This document shows, piece by piece, positions 1 to 9,821 of a stretch of 64,000 bases of DNA (position 1 is the stretch's first letter; the number at the start of each line of letters is the position of its first letter). The position numbers were made by a program, and so were the translations under genes. The stretch is taken from contig JAHDQS010000029.1 in NCBI GenBank assembly GCA_018433675.1, forward strand, positions 1-64,000, read 5' to 3'. Origin of the DNA: Clostridia bacterium (GTDB taxonomy: Bacteria; Bacillota; Peptococcia; DRI-13; SM3-B62). The notes under the pieces are model-generated. The model made no database searches, was not told the origin of the DNA, and saw nothing but the letters and a program-made list of their open reading frames with translations.

Positions 1-52
1 AATATGGTGGCAAGATAGTGATGAAACAATTAATTATCGAGGGGGTCGATGT

Positions 53-604
53 ATGTATAATAATCAGGTTCAACAGGTACAGCAGAAAATAAACTCCGTC
101 CACCAAATGGTAGCACAGATTAAACAGAACGAGCAGAATTCACAGCACAGGCTTCAGCAAATAGCCCAGGAAGAAGCGTATGCTGTCCAGCAACTGCAGC
201 GAGTGCAGCAACTTTGCCAAGAGTGTGTCTCCGGACTGCAAAGTATTTCGCTTGGTACGACTCAGCAGTCTTTTGCGACAACGTCAGTACCCTATACAAC
301 CTCCACTTTCCAGCCGACAACACAGAGCAGTTTTGGGGGAACCCAAGGTTCAACGCTGTTTAATCCGAACATCTCAAATCCCGCATCTGCTGGTATAAGG
401 TCAACACAGATGGTGGGGGGACAAATTTCGGATATAGCCACAATGGACCCCGATACTTATCAGGCTTCCCAGCAGATACTGGGAGGAGGAAACACAAACT
501 TAAGTCAAATTGGACAACAGGCAGGTGTTTCAGGGGTAGCAGGAATCAGCAATGCTCAACAAGGGATGAGCGGAATGGCACAAAATATGGGTTACAGCCA
601 GTAA
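53..604 (+). CDS. Gln-rich protein of unknown function, 183 aa
   Basis: I do not recognise this family. The ATG at 53 follows a GAGGGGG ribosome site about 9 nt upstream. Residues 1-65 are very rich in Gln with regularly spaced hydrophobics, which suggests a helical, probably coiled-coil, segment holding one conserved-looking Cys pair (CQEC, about residues 55-58). The rest, about 70-183, is Ser/Thr/Gln/Gly-rich low complexity with no signal peptide or membrane segment. It stands alone: its own terminator follows at 627-660 and the next gene has its own promoter. The composition resembles small structural or spore-coat-type proteins of spore formers, but that is only an impression. The ORF itself looks real because of its clean RBS and terminator. 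Confidence 0.7.
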   Translation: MYNNQVQQVQQKINSVHQMVAQIKQNEQNSQHRLQQIAQEEAYAVQQLQRVQQLCQECVSGLQSISLGTTQQSFATTSVPYTTSTFQPTTQSSFGGTQGSTLFNPNISNPASAGIRSTQMVGGQISDIATMDPDTYQASQQILGGGNTNLSQIGQQAGVSGVAGISNAQQGMSGMAQNMGYSQ

Positions 605-626
605 TTTTATTGAAACAGGACATTAT

Positions 627-660
627 GAAAAGCAACGGTTTGAAAAAGCCGTTGCTTTTC
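627..660 (+). terminator. Rho-independent terminator of the Gln-rich gene
   Basis: A 12-bp perfect inverted repeat (GAAAAGCAACGG at 627-638 with its complement at 649-660) encloses a 10-nt loop. The T-run lies inside the right arm (656-659). It sits 23 nt after the stop codon of the preceding gene. Confidence 0.8.
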
Positions 661-696
661 CGATTAAAGATATTATCGAGATATTATCTTTAATAT

Positions 697-726
697 TTGA
701 CGTAAAACCCTTTAATGGATTATAAT
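697..726 (+). promoter_or_regulatory. Sigma-A-type promoter for the UPF0173 hydrolase
   Basis: TTGACG at 697-702 and a perfect TATAAT at 721-726 are separated by 18 nt. Transcription would start near 733, just before the GAGGTG ribosome site at 741 and the ATG at 753. Confidence 0.75.
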
Positions 727-752
727 GGGAGAAAAGAAACGAGGTGCTAAAT

Positions 753-1439
753 ATGCTGAAGATTAGGTATCACGGACATGCTTGTTTTGGCCTATCCGGC
801 GGAAAATACGAAATATTGATCGATCCCTTTATTACAGGAAATCCTTTGGCAAGGGTCAAAGCAGAAGAGCTAAACCCGACGCATATTCTTGTTACTCACG
901 GACATGGCGACCACCTCGGAGATACTTTGGAAATTGCCAAAAGAACTGATGCGCTAGTGATAGCTCCGAATGAACTGGCGAAATATTGTGGCATGCAAGG
1001 CGTTAAAAACCATCCTATGCATATCGGCGGTTCCTATCGGTTTGATTTTGGACGGGTCAAGCTGACACCGGCCTGGCATGGTTCGGCTGTCATCAATGAT
1101 AATGAAATCATATATACCGGCACACCCTGTGGTTTTGTAGTGGAGATTGACGGAAAATATGTTTATCATGCCGGTGATACGGGACTGTTCAGCGATATGA
1201 AGCTGATAAGCGCGGCTTTTTCGTTGGATTGCGCATTGTTGCCTATTGGGGACAATTTTGTGATGGGACCGGAAGATGCTGTCTTGGCAGCGGAAATGTT
1301 GCAGGCAAAAATAACCGTGCCCATGCACTATAATACGTTTCCCGTTATAAAACAGGATCCCCATAGTTTTATAGAGCGGTTAGAAAGTAAAGGACTGAAG
1401 GGTAAAGTATTGGAACCGGAAGAATACCTGGAATTATAA
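753..1439 (+). CDS. UPF0173 metal-dependent hydrolase (YtkL-like)
   Basis: This is a 228-residue metallo-beta-lactamase-fold hydrolase of the UPF0173 family (B. subtilis YtkL). The metal-binding motif HxHxDH is visible at about residues 49-54, with further His/Asp ligands in 'YHAGDTG' (middle) and 'PMHYNTFP' (near the C-terminus). The substrate is not known for the family. The protein is cytosolic, with no signal peptide. I chose ATG 753 rather than the in-frame GTG three codons upstream, because GAGGTG at 741-746 is then correctly spaced. It is a single-gene transcript, with its own promoter upstream and a hairpin downstream. Confidence 0.9.
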   Translation: MLKIRYHGHACFGLSGGKYEILIDPFITGNPLARVKAEELNPTHILVTHGHGDHLGDTLEIAKRTDALVIAPNELAKYCGMQGVKNHPMHIGGSYRFDFGRVKLTPAWHGSAVINDNEIIYTGTPCGFVVEIDGKYVYHAGDTGLFSDMKLISAAFSLDCALLPIGDNFVMGPEDAVLAAEMLQAKITVPMHYNTFPVIKQDPHSFIERLESKGLKGKVLEPEEYLEL

Positions 1440-1445
1440 AAATGT

Positions 1446-1468
1446 GGCGTCTGAAGTTTTCAGGCGCC
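1446..1468 (+). terminator. Hairpin after the UPF0173 gene
   Basis: A 10-bp stem (one G-U pair) with a 3-nt loop pairs 1446-1455 with 1459-1468. The T-tract behind it is poor (TGATTT), so it may be a weak terminator or an mRNA-stabilising end. Confidence 0.55.
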
Positions 1469-1523
1469 TGATTTATGACGGGATATTGTTGAGTATAACC
1501 GGCAGGTTTAACGGGAGGAAGCT

Positions 1524-2624
1524 TTGAAAGAGAAAAAATATCTTGTAGCTATGCATAAATATTTTGGCGTACAGTTGAATAAATATTACACCGGGCTGTT
1601 GAGTCACTACGGTTCCTTTGAAGAGATGTGGAAAACAAATGCCTATCCAGATAAGACACTGGGGATTTCCTATGACCTCTGGAACGGTTTTGTAGATATG
1701 AGAAAAAAGCTTGACCCCGAGAAGTATTTATCAGGTATTATCGAAAAGGGAATAAGAATTATTTCGCGAGACGATGAAGATTTTCCAAATTTGTTATTGC
1801 ATATTTACAATATTCCATGTATTCTTTATTATTGTGGGGATGTATCATTTAGTAAAAAAGACGCTCTAGCGATAGTTGGAACAAGAAAACCGACATATTA
1901 TGGTCTCAAGCAGGCAAGAATATTTTCTGGCAAGCTGTCCGGCTGCGGACTGGTCATAGCAAGCGGGCTAGCCCGAGGCATTGATGTCGCAGCTCATGAG
2001 GCGGCGTTGGATAACGGAGGAAAAACAATTGCGGTTTTAGGCTCGGGATTGGATGTACTGTATCCTCGGGAAAACAGAAAGGCTTTTGACAGAATAACCG
2101 AATACGGATTAGCCTTAAGTGAATTCCCGCCCGGCACTCCCCCTCTGAAAAGAAACTTTCCTATTCGCAACAGGATAATCAGTGGCCTTAGTTTAGGTGT
2201 TCTGGTAATTGAGGCTCAAGCGCGGAGTGGGTCATTGATAACGGTTGATTGTGCTCTTGAGCAGGGCAGAGAAGTATATGCCTTACCGGGGTGTGTATCT
2301 AGTCCACAAAGTATCGGACCGTTGCGTTTAATACAAAATGGAGCAAAACCTGTGATATGCCCGGAAGATATTATGGAAGAAGAGGTATTTCAATATAATA
2401 AAGGCCTTTTTGCCGAAGGTGGGAAGTACAAAGAAAAGGAAAAAGTACCCTTGGATAGCACGGAAAAATCGGCTATACTTAACACATTGAGTTGGGAACC
2501 GGTACATGTTGACTATTTAATGAATAAAGTAGAGAATAAGGAAGACCTCTTCCACGAACTGTTGATTTTAGAACTGAAAGGTTTAATCAAACAGCTTCCG
2601 GGGAAATATTATGTAAGAGCATAG
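1524..2624 (+). CDS. dprA: DNA-processing protein DprA (Smf)
   Basis: DprA binds incoming single-stranded DNA and loads RecA in natural transformation; it is widespread even in organisms not known to be competent. The 366-residue protein has an N-terminal helical domain, then the Rossmann-like core with 'IVGTRKP' (about 117-123), 'SGLARGID' (147-154) and 'VLGSGLDVLYPREN', and a short C-terminal winged-helix region (about 310-366). The start is TTG at 1524 behind GGGAGGAAG at 1513-1521. It is followed by topA after 30 nt, the usual smf-topA pair of Firmicutes. Nothing is missing from the core. Confidence 0.95.
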   Translation: MKEKKYLVAMHKYFGVQLNKYYTGLLSHYGSFEEMWKTNAYPDKTLGISYDLWNGFVDMRKKLDPEKYLSGIIEKGIRIISRDDEDFPNLLLHIYNIPCILYYCGDVSFSKKDALAIVGTRKPTYYGLKQARIFSGKLSGCGLVIASGLARGIDVAAHEAALDNGGKTIAVLGSGLDVLYPRENRKAFDRITEYGLALSEFPPGTPPLKRNFPIRNRIISGLSLGVLVIEAQARSGSLITVDCALEQGREVYALPGCVSSPQSIGPLRLIQNGAKPVICPEDIMEEEVFQYNKGLFAEGGKYKEKEKVPLDSTEKSAILNTLSWEPVHVDYLMNKVENKEDLFHELLILELKGLIKQLPGKYYVRA

Positions 2625-2654
2625 AGGAGATTGTAATATTAGGGGTGAGTATAT

Positions 2655-4742
2655 TTGTCAAAAGTAATGCTAGTAGTTGAATCGCCGGCTAAAGCAAAAA
2701 CCATCAGTAAATTTTTGGGAAGAAAATATGCGGTAAAGGCGTCAATGGGTCATGTGCGTGATTTGCCGAAAAGCCAGTTCGGCGTCGATGTGGAAAATGA
2801 TTTTACCGTTAAATATATCAATATTAGGGGAAAGGGAGACCTAATTAAGGAACTAAGAACAGCCGGACAAAAGAGTGATAAGATTCTGCTCGCAACTGAC
2901 CCGGATCGTGAAGGGGAAGCAATAGCCCAACATTTACAGGAGATATTAAAGATACCTGATGGTGAAAAGTGCAGAATTGAATTTAATGAAATAACAAAAA
3001 AGGCAGTTACTGAAGCTGTTAAAAAGCCCCGTGAGATCAATAAGGATCTTTTCGAGGCTCAACAAACACGGCGGGTTCTCGACAGGATAGTCGGGTACAA
3101 ACTGAGTCCCCTTCTTTGGCGCAAGATAAAAAGAGGCCTGAGCGCAGGTAGGGTACAATCGGTTGTAGTAAGAATAATATGCGATCGAGAAGATGAAATC
3201 AATAGCTTTAATCCTGAGGAGTATTGGAGCTTAACGGCGAAATTAGCAAAGGATAAAGCTGTCGTAAGTGCTAAGTTAAGTAAGATTGAAGGTAAGAAGG
3301 CAGAACTGAAAAACGAGGAACAGGTAGAGGGAATACTTAAAGATATTGCCAAAAAGAATTTTATTGTAGAAAAAATTAATACTCGCCGGCAAAAACGGAA
3401 TCCAACCCCTCCTTTTACTACCAGTAGTTTACAGCAGGAAGCTTATAGGAAGCTGAATTTCTCGGCTAAAAAAACGATGCTGGTAGCTCAGCAGCTCTAT
3501 GAAGGGATTGAATTGAGCAAGGAAGAAGGAAGCGTTGGCTTGGTTACCTATATCCGTACAGATTCAACGCGCATCAGTGAGGAAGCAAAAGATGAAGCCT
3601 TAGCATATATCAGCGAAAAATATGGCAAGGAATACTCTTCAAAAGAGCAGAGTAAACCCGTAAGTAAAGGAAGAATACAGAATGCTCATGAGTGCATACG
3701 TCCGACAGTAATAAACAGAGAACCTGATTCTATCAAACAATACTTGAAAAATGACCAATATAAACTGTACAAATTAATCTTTGAAAGGTTTATTGCTTCA
3801 CAAATGTCACCGGCTCAGTTTGATATAACCACTGCGGATTTATCGGTAGATAAGTATGTATTTCGAGCTACAGGTAAAACCATGGTATTTCCCGGTTTTA
3901 CTGTAATTTACATTGAAGGCCGGGACGAAAAGGAATCAGAGGAAGATAATATGTTGCCGCCTTTAGCGGAAAAGGAAGAATTAAAGGTTATTAAACTTGA
4001 GCCAAAACAGCATTTTACCCAACCACCGCCGCGGTATACAGAGGCAACTCTGATAAAAACTTTGGAGGAGAAGGGGATAGGAAGGCCCAGCACATATGCA
4101 CCAATACTCGATACTATCGTATCAAGAGGCTATGTGCAGAAAAGGCAAAAACAATACTATCCTACAGAACTGGGAGAATTGGTTGTAGATCTTTTAAAGG
4201 AATACTTTCAAGAGATAATCGATATTCGATTTACAGCAAACATGGAAGATAAGCTCGATGACATTGAAGAAGGAAAACATGAATGGAAAAAGGTGTTAAG
4301 AGACTTTTGTTCTTCATTTTATCAAGCCTTAGAAAAGGCCGAGAATGAAATTGGCAGGATTGATATAACAGACGAAGAGTCGGACGTCGATTGCGAGAAG
4401 TGCGGGCGCAGGATGGTAATAAAATCAGGCCGCTATGGAAAATTTTTAGCCTGCCCCGGTTTTCCTGAGTGCCGTAATGCCAAGCCCATTTTGGAGGAAA
4501 TAGGTGTTGATTGTCCGGAATGCGAAGATGGAAAGGTTGTTGTGCGGTATTCAAAGAAAGGAAGAAGATTTTTCGGTTGCAGTAATTATCCGCGTTGTAC
4601 CTTTGTCTCTTGGGATGAGCCTGCGGGAAGCAAATGTCCTGAATGCGGGGCTATGCTCTTTGTTAAAAGATCGCAAAAGACAGGTGATAAGCTTGTTTGC
4701 TCAAATAAGGAATGTGGTTTTCGACAAGAAATTACTTCATAG
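2655..4742 (+). CDS. topA: DNA topoisomerase I
   Basis: Type IA topoisomerase, which relaxes negative supercoils. The 695-residue protein starts with a TOPRIM domain ('VVESPAKAKTI', then 'TDPDREGEAI'). The catalytic Tyr is in 'TYIRTDS' at about residue 299. The C-terminus carries three four-Cys zinc ribbons (beginning at about residues 578, 617 and 655). The length is usual for Firmicutes. The start is TTG 2655 with AGGGGTGAG at 2641-2649. It lies between dprA and trmFO as in B. subtilis. Confidence 0.97.
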   Translation: MSKVMLVVESPAKAKTISKFLGRKYAVKASMGHVRDLPKSQFGVDVENDFTVKYINIRGKGDLIKELRTAGQKSDKILLATDPDREGEAIAQHLQEILKIPDGEKCRIEFNEITKKAVTEAVKKPREINKDLFEAQQTRRVLDRIVGYKLSPLLWRKIKRGLSAGRVQSVVVRIICDREDEINSFNPEEYWSLTAKLAKDKAVVSAKLSKIEGKKAELKNEEQVEGILKDIAKKNFIVEKINTRRQKRNPTPPFTTSSLQQEAYRKLNFSAKKTMLVAQQLYEGIELSKEEGSVGLVTYIRTDSTRISEEAKDEALAYISEKYGKEYSSKEQSKPVSKGRIQNAHECIRPTVINREPDSIKQYLKNDQYKLYKLIFERFIASQMSPAQFDITTADLSVDKYVFRATGKTMVFPGFTVIYIEGRDEKESEEDNMLPPLAEKEELKVIKLEPKQHFTQPPPRYTEATLIKTLEEKGIGRPSTYAPILDTIVSRGYVQKRQKQYYPTELGELVVDLLKEYFQEIIDIRFTANMEDKLDDIEEGKHEWKKVLRDFCSSFYQALEKAENEIGRIDITDEESDVDCEKCGRRMVIKSGRYGKFLACPGFPECRNAKPILEEIGVDCPECEDGKVVVRYSKKGRRFFGCSNYPRCTFVSWDEPAGSKCPECGAMLFVKRSQKTGDKLVCSNKECGFRQEITS

Positions 4743-4777
4743 ATGGAGTTTGGTAGTACAGGAGGATGTTTAATAAT

Positions 4778-6082
4778 ATGTCCAAGGTAACGGTAGTAGG
4801 GGCGGGATTGGCAGGAAGCGAGGCTGCCTGGCAGATTGCCAAACGTGGAATAAATGTAACCTTATATGAAATGAGGCCTCATAAAATGACACCTGCTCAT
4901 CGTACTTCCGGCTTTTCAGAGCTCGTTTGCAGTAATTCTCTGCGAGCCAATGCTATTGAGAATGCGGTGGGCTTGTTGAAAGAAGAAATGAGGATGCTTG
5001 ATTCGTTGGTTATTGCATGTGCAGATAGGAATCGGGTTCCTGCCGGTGGAGCCCTGGCGGTTGACAGAGAGGGCTTTGCAAATGATGTTACCAATGTGCT
5101 TTCTAATCATCCCAAAGTTAATGTTGTAAGAAGAGAAATCCAAAAGATTCCTTCAGAAGGTATTGTTATATTAGCTACAGGACCTCTTACCAGCGATAGT
5201 TTGGTTCAAGACCTGCTTGAGGTAACAGGACAAGATTTTTTATATTTCTATGATGCGGCATCGCCGATAGTAGATGGCGAAACAATTGATTATTCTAAGG
5301 TATTTTGGGCATCCAGGTATGACAAAGGAGATGCTGATTACCTCAACAGCCCTCTGACGGAAGAAGAATACGATCGATTTTATGAGGAATTGATTAAAGC
5401 GGAAGTTCACGATGTGCATGGTTTTGAGGAAGGAATGGTCTTTGAGGGCTGTATGCCGGTTGAGGTTATGGCAAAGCGCGGCAGGAAAACACTGCTGTTT
5501 GGTCCGTTGAAGCCTGTTGGAATAAACAATCCTGCTGATAACAAGAGACCATATGCCGTTATTCAGATGCGCAGGGATAACCTTGCGGGGACAATGTTTA
5601 ATCTTGTGGGGTTTCAAACACACCTGAAGTGGGGAGAGCAAAAAAGGGTTTTTGGCATGATACCCGGACTTGAAAATGCCGAATTTTTAAGATATGGCGT
5701 GATGCATCGCAATACTTATATCAATTCTCCCGAAGTTCTACTAAATACGACCCAGCTTAAGGATAATGAGAATATTATGATTGCCGGTCAGTTGTCTGGG
5801 GTGGAAGGATATGTGGAGTCTGCAGCAGCAGGGTTAATCTCCGGTATCAACGCTTCCAGACTGTTTATGGATAAAGAATCAATTGTACCGCCACGTGAAA
5901 CAGCAGTAGGTTCTTTACTGCATTACATATCTCATGCCGATAAGGGTGACTTTCAACCCATGAACGTCACGTTTGGATTATTGCCCGAACTTCCGGAAAG
6001 GATCAGGGACAAAAAGCTTAAGAAACAATTGCTTGCGCAAAGAGCATTGACTGCTATCAGGCAATGGACATGCGATGCGTAA
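4778..6082 (+). CDS. trmFO: Methylenetetrahydrofolate-tRNA-(uracil-54-C5)-methyltransferase TrmFO
   Basis: TrmFO makes m5U54 (ribothymidine) in the T-loop of tRNA using methylene-THF and FADH2. The protein has 434 residues. The FAD-binding glycine motif '[12 protein letters not shown]' is at the N-terminus, followed by the family segments '[11 protein letters not shown]' and 'CSNSLRAN'. The start is ATG 4778; the upstream in-frame ATG at 4766 directly abuts the GGAGG at 4761-4765 and would leave no spacing. It is the old gid gene of the topA-gid-codV order. Confidence 0.96.
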   Translation: MSKVTVVGAGLAGSEAAWQIAKRGINVTLYEMRPHKMTPAHRTSGFSELVCSNSLRANAIENAVGLLKEEMRMLDSLVIACADRNRVPAGGALAVDREGFANDVTNVLSNHPKVNVVRREIQKIPSEGIVILATGPLTSDSLVQDLLEVTGQDFLYFYDAASPIVDGETIDYSKVFWASRYDKGDADYLNSPLTEEEYDRFYEELIKAEVHDVHGFEEGMVFEGCMPVEVMAKRGRKTLLFGPLKPVGINNPADNKRPYAVIQMRRDNLAGTMFNLVGFQTHLKWGEQKRVFGMIPGLENAEFLRYGVMHRNTYINSPEVLLNTTQLKDNENIMIAGQLSGVEGYVESAAAGLISGINASRLFMDKESIVPPRETAVGSLLHYISHADKGDFQPMNVTFGLLPELPERIRDKKLKKQLLAQRALTAIRQWTCDA

Positions 6083-6114
6083 TTCACAGATATTTTTATT
6101 AAGGGTTGATAATA

Positions 6115-7026
6115 ATGAAGATTACACCACTTGTTGACAGCTTCTTTATTTATCTGGAAAGTGAAAAAAATGTGGCATTTAAGACAATAAAAGCTTATAA
6201 TAACGACTGGATGAGTTTTTATGGTTTTTTGGAGGATGAGTTGGGTTTTGATTTAGAGCAGCTCAACGTGGAGGAAATAGACCACGGCATCATTAGAAAA
6301 TACCTTGTTCAGCTAAATAAAAAAGGGTTGAAAAAAACAACTGTTGCCAGACGGTTAGCGGCCTTAAAAAGCTTCTTTAGGTACTGCTTAAAAAAGGAAG
6401 TGCTGAAGACAAACCCTCTGGATAATGTTTCAATACCCAAAATACCCAAAAGACTACCTAAGTATCTTGAGCAGCAGGAGATAGAGAAGGTGATTGAACA
6501 CCCTCTGCCCAATAGTTTAAGCGGTATCCGCGATAAGGCGATCCTAGAGGTATTGTACGGTACAGGAATACGCGTAAGTGAATTGGTTAGTTTAAATATG
6601 GCAAACATTGATTTTTCATATGGATATATTAGAGTATTAGGTAAAGGCTCAAAAGAAAGAATAGTACCGATAGGAAGCAAAGCAGTAAAAGCGTTGGAGG
6701 AGTATTTTTCTGGAGCCAGAACTCTTTGGGCGAAAGAGGACGAACCTTCTTCGGCAGTTTTTCTCAATAAATGGGGTAATCGTCTTAGTGACAGGTCCAT
6801 CAGGACTATAGTCAAAAAACACTGTGTTGGTGCCGAAGTTAAAGAAATCCTTTCGCCGCACGGCATCAGGCATAGTTTTGCATCTCATCTGTTGGATAAC
6901 GGTGCAGATATCAGGGTTGTACAAGAATTGTTAGGACATAAAAAACTATCTACTACACAAATTTACACTCATGTTTCCAGAAAGAAACTGCGAAATGTCT
7001 ATCGTTTGGCTCATCCCAGAGCCTGA
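6115..7026 (+). CDS. xerC: Tyrosine recombinase XerC (CodV)
   Basis: Site-specific recombinase that, with XerD, resolves chromosome dimers at dif. The 303-residue protein has an N-terminal SAM-like core-binding domain (about 1-90) and a C-terminal catalytic domain with the Arg in 'GIRVSEL', the 'HGIRHSFASHL' box, 'LLGHKKLSTTQIY' and the nucleophile Tyr in 'TQIYTHV'. I chose ATG 6115; a TTG at 6106 is possible but overlaps the ribosome site AAGGG. Its place between trmFO and hslV identifies it as CodV/XerC rather than a phage integrase. Confidence 0.93.
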   Translation: MKITPLVDSFFIYLESEKNVAFKTIKAYNNDWMSFYGFLEDELGFDLEQLNVEEIDHGIIRKYLVQLNKKGLKKTTVARRLAALKSFFRYCLKKEVLKTNPLDNVSIPKIPKRLPKYLEQQEIEKVIEHPLPNSLSGIRDKAILEVLYGTGIRVSELVSLNMANIDFSYGYIRVLGKGSKERIVPIGSKAVKALEEYFSGARTLWAKEDEPSSAVFLNKWGNRLSDRSIRTIVKKHCVGAEVKEILSPHGIRHSFASHLLDNGADIRVVQELLGHKKLSTTQIYTHVSRKKLRNVYRLAHPRA

Positions 7027-7041
7027 AAGGGGTGAATAAGG

Positions 7042-7569
7042 TTGCGCGGTACTACTATTATTGGGGTCAAAAAAGACGACAAGGTAGCTTTAGCCGGCGA
7101 CGGACAAGTGACCATGGGCCAAAATGTTATCATGAAACAAGGGGCAAGAAAAGTAAGAAGGCTTTATAAGGATAAAATACTTGCCGGATTTGCAGGTTCT
7201 GTGGCCGATGCCTTCACTTTGTTCGAGAAGTTTGAAGGGAAGCTGGAGGAGTATAACGGCAACTTACCGCGGGCGGCAGTTGAACTGGCAAAAAACTGGC
7301 GTACAGATAGGAACTTGAGACATTTAGAGGCATTATTGGTGGCGACAGACAAAACAAACATCTACATAATATCAGGTACAGGCGAGGTCATAGAACCTGA
7401 TGACGGGATTGCGGCCATCGGTTCGGGTGGACCGTATGCTTTGGCAGCTGCCCGTGCCTTGTTGCAACACACGGATATGACGGCAAAGGAGATTGCTGAA
7501 CAGGCAATGAGAATTGCTGCATCTATCTGCGTTTATACAAACAACAATATTGTTGTGGAAGAATTATGA
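7042..7569 (+). CDS. hslV: ATP-dependent protease subunit HslV (ClpQ/CodW)
   Basis: Proteolytic subunit of the HslVU (ClpQY) two-component protease. The 175-residue protein begins with a 3-residue leader and then Thr-Thr (residues 4-5), so the N-terminal nucleophile is Thr, unlike the N-terminal Ser of B. subtilis CodW. The proteasome-like motifs '[12 protein letters not shown]' and '[16 protein letters not shown]' are intact. The start is TTG 7042 after AAGGGGTGA (7028-7036). The stop overlaps sequence just ahead of hslU, which implies coupled translation. Confidence 0.95.
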   Translation: MRGTTIIGVKKDDKVALAGDGQVTMGQNVIMKQGARKVRRLYKDKILAGFAGSVADAFTLFEKFEGKLEEYNGNLPRAAVELAKNWRTDRNLRHLEALLVATDKTNIYIISGTGEVIEPDDGIAAIGSGGPYALAAARALLQHTDMTAKEIAEQAMRIAASICVYTNNNIVVEEL

Positions 7570-7583
7570 AAAGGGGATTGGGT

Positions 7584-8972
7584 ATGTCTGGTGAGTTTAC
7601 TCCTAAACAAATCATCTCTGAACTCGATAAATATATTGTCGGGCAAAGCAAGGCAAAAAGGAGCGTTGCTATTGCTCTTAGGAACAGATACAGGCGCAAT
7701 TTGCTTGCGGAGGATTTAAAGGATGAGGTTATTCCTAAAAACATATTAATGATAGGACCGACAGGGGTCGGAAAGACGGAAATTGCGAGACGGTTAGCTA
7801 AGCTGGTCAATGCACCGTTCGTTAAAATAGAGGCCACAAAGTTCACAGAGGTTGGTTATGTGGGCAGAGATGTTGAATCAATGGTGAGGGATATTGTAGA
7901 AATATCCGTGAGGATGATTAAGCAGGAAAAAATGATGGAAGTTGAAAAAAAGGCTGCAATTCAAGCGCATGAAGTACTTGTTAAAGTTATAGTTCCAGAT
8001 GATAACACAAACACTAGTGGTAAGAGTCCCTTTGATGTTTTGTTTGGCAACGAAGATACTCCACAAGAGGAAAAAGACGAGAAGAGAAAACAGGTATATG
8101 AGAAACGGGAAAAAGTAAGAGAACAGCTAAAAAACGGTGAACTTGACGATGAATACGTAGAAATTGAAGTTGAGGATTCCCCTGCACCTGCGATGGATGT
8201 TTTTGTTGGGAGCAATTTTGAAGAATTGGGCATGAATTTTCAGGATCTGTTCGGTAACCTTTTTCCTAAGAAAACAAGGAAAAAAAGGGTAACGGTAGAG
8301 CAAGCCCGTAAAATACTCACACAAGTTGAAGCGCAAAAAATAGTTGACATGGAGGAGGTAATGAATGAGGCGATTAAGAGAGTAGAACAAAATGGTATTA
8401 TTTTTTTAGATGAAATAGATAAGTTAGCGGGCAAAGATAGCTACGGACCCGATGTGTCGCGAGGAGGTGTGCAAAGAGATATTTTGCCAATAGTTGAAGG
8501 ATCGACGGTGATGACGAAATACGGACCAGTCAAAACAGATCACATTTTGTTTATCGCCGCTGGGGCTTTTCATACCTGTAAGCCCTCAGATTTGATACCG
8601 GAACTGCAAGGCCGTTTTCCCATTAGAGTGGAATTAGACAGTTTAAGCAGGGAAGATTTTAAATTAATACTGACTCAGCCCAAGAACTCTTTGATTAAAC
8701 AATATACGGAATTACTCAAAGTTGAGGGTGTTTCGCTTGAATTTACTGAAAATGCTATTGATGAAATTGCAGATATTGCGTATACTGTTAACGACCAGAC
8801 TGAAAATATTGGAGCAAGACGTCTTCATACAATAATTGAAAAATTGCTGGAAGATGTGCTCTTTCAAGCGCCGGATGATATTACCGGTGAGATTGTGATT
8901 GACGGCGACTATGTTAAGGAAAGACTCCGGTTTATAGTAAAAAACGAAGACCTGAGTCGATATATATTGTAA
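7584..8972 (+). CDS. hslU: HslU ATPase subunit of HslVU protease (ClpY/CodX)
   Basis: AAA+ unfoldase that feeds HslV. It has 462 residues. Walker A is GPTGVGKT at residues 58-65 and Walker B is LDEID at 275-279; between them lies the variable, charged I-domain (about 110-245). The C-terminal pore/activation tail ends '...DLSRYIL', the usual HslU ending. I chose ATG 7584 (MSGEFTPKQ...) because AAGGGGA at 7571-7577 precedes it; an ATG at 7566 overlapping the hslV stop is less well supported. Confidence 0.96.
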   Translation: MSGEFTPKQIISELDKYIVGQSKAKRSVAIALRNRYRRNLLAEDLKDEVIPKNILMIGPTGVGKTEIARRLAKLVNAPFVKIEATKFTEVGYVGRDVESMVRDIVEISVRMIKQEKMMEVEKKAAIQAHEVLVKVIVPDDNTNTSGKSPFDVLFGNEDTPQEEKDEKRKQVYEKREKVREQLKNGELDDEYVEIEVEDSPAPAMDVFVGSNFEELGMNFQDLFGNLFPKKTRKKRVTVEQARKILTQVEAQKIVDMEEVMNEAIKRVEQNGIIFLDEIDKLAGKDSYGPDVSRGGVQRDILPIVEGSTVMTKYGPVKTDHILFIAAGAFHTCKPSDLIPELQGRFPIRVELDSLSREDFKLILTQPKNSLIKQYTELLKVEGVSLEFTENAIDEIADIAYTVNDQTENIGARRLHTIIEKLLEDVLFQAPDDITGEIVIDGDYVKERLRFIVKNEDLSRYIL

Positions 8973-8990
8973 AAATAGGAGGAAACAAAC

Positions 8991-9779
8991 ATGAAAACTT
9001 TGCTTGAAAAAACCAGGACAATCAACAAACTGCTGCAGAAGACAGCCGGGAACCCGGTAGAGTTCACTGAAATGGCGAAGGTATTGAGTGATCTAATTGA
9101 TTCAAATGTGTACATCGTTGGAAGAAGAGGAAAAATTCTTGGCTATGCTTTTATGGATGGGTTTCAGTGCACCGTGATAGAGGATATTGTAGTGAAAGCC
9201 GAAAGGTTTCCTGAGACTTATAACGAAGACATTCTTCGTATAACTCAGACTCAGGCCAATATTAGAAAAGAAAAAAATGAGTGTATTTTTGGTGAGTTGG
9301 ATGACAAAACGAAATGTATTTTTGATGAGAAAATCATCACCGTTGTGCCGATTATCGGTGGAGGGGAAAGACAAGGAACACTGCTTTTAGCCAAATACGA
9401 GAATGAGTTTGCCTTTGAAGATTTGATTCTTTTAGAATACGGGGCTACTGTAATTGGGATGGAGATTCTGCGCGCTAAAGCTGAGCGGATTGAAGAAGAA
9501 GCAAGACGCAAGGCTGCGGTTCAGATAGCCATCGGTACCCTGTCCTATTCCGAATTAGAAGCAATAGAACATATCTTTGCAGAATTAAAAGGCAAAGAAG
9601 GTCTACTGGTAGCCAGCAAAATAGCGGACAGAGTTGGAATAACACGTTCGGTAATTGTTAATGCCTTGAGAAAATTCGAGAGTGCCGGTGTCATAGAGTC
9701 GAAATCCCTAGGGATGAAAGGTACCTACATTAGAATACTCAATGAAAATCTACTGGATGAGTTGAGTAAACTGAGATAA
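8991..9779 (+). CDS. codY: Global GTP/BCAA-sensing repressor CodY
   Basis: CodY senses branched-chain amino acids and GTP and represses nutrient-limitation genes, including motility genes in B. subtilis. The 262-residue protein has a GAF-type effector domain (about 1-155), a linker helix and a winged HTH at about 206-226 ('[19 protein letters not shown]'), nearly identical to the Bacillus recognition helix. The start is ATG 8991 with AGGAGGAAA upstream. It is the last gene of the xerC-hslVU-codY unit, followed by a strong terminator. I saw no clear CodY box in the adjacent flgB upstream region. Confidence 0.97.
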   Translation: MKTLLEKTRTINKLLQKTAGNPVEFTEMAKVLSDLIDSNVYIVGRRGKILGYAFMDGFQCTVIEDIVVKAERFPETYNEDILRITQTQANIRKEKNECIFGELDDKTKCIFDEKIITVVPIIGGGERQGTLLLAKYENEFAFEDLILLEYGATVIGMEILRAKAERIEEEARRKAAVQIAIGTLSYSELEAIEHIFAELKGKEGLLVASKIADRVGITRSVIVNALRKFESAGVIESKSLGMKGTYIRILNENLLDELSKLR

Positions 9780-9787
9780 TAGCAATT

Positions 9788-9821
9788 AAGGGTTAGGTTA
9801 AAACCTAGCTCTTTTTTTTTT
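9788..9821 (+). terminator. Rho-independent terminator separating codY from the fla/che operon
   Basis: An 11-bp stem (9788-9798 with 9803-9813, two G-U pairs) closes a 4-nt loop (TAAA) and runs into ten consecutive T (9812-9821). It sits 9 nt after the codY stop. Confidence 0.92.

Noticed and set aside
3059-3352. Long reading frames opposite to or inside real genes (e.g. minus strand within topA, xerC, fliF, fliK, infB)
   Set aside because: They lie fully inside well-supported genes, lack ribosome sites and look like Ser/Leu-rich antisense shadows.
6115-7026. Phage or transposon integrase
   Set aside because: The tyrosine recombinase is in the conserved trmFO-xerC-hslV order and has XerC length; no att site or phage genes nearby.
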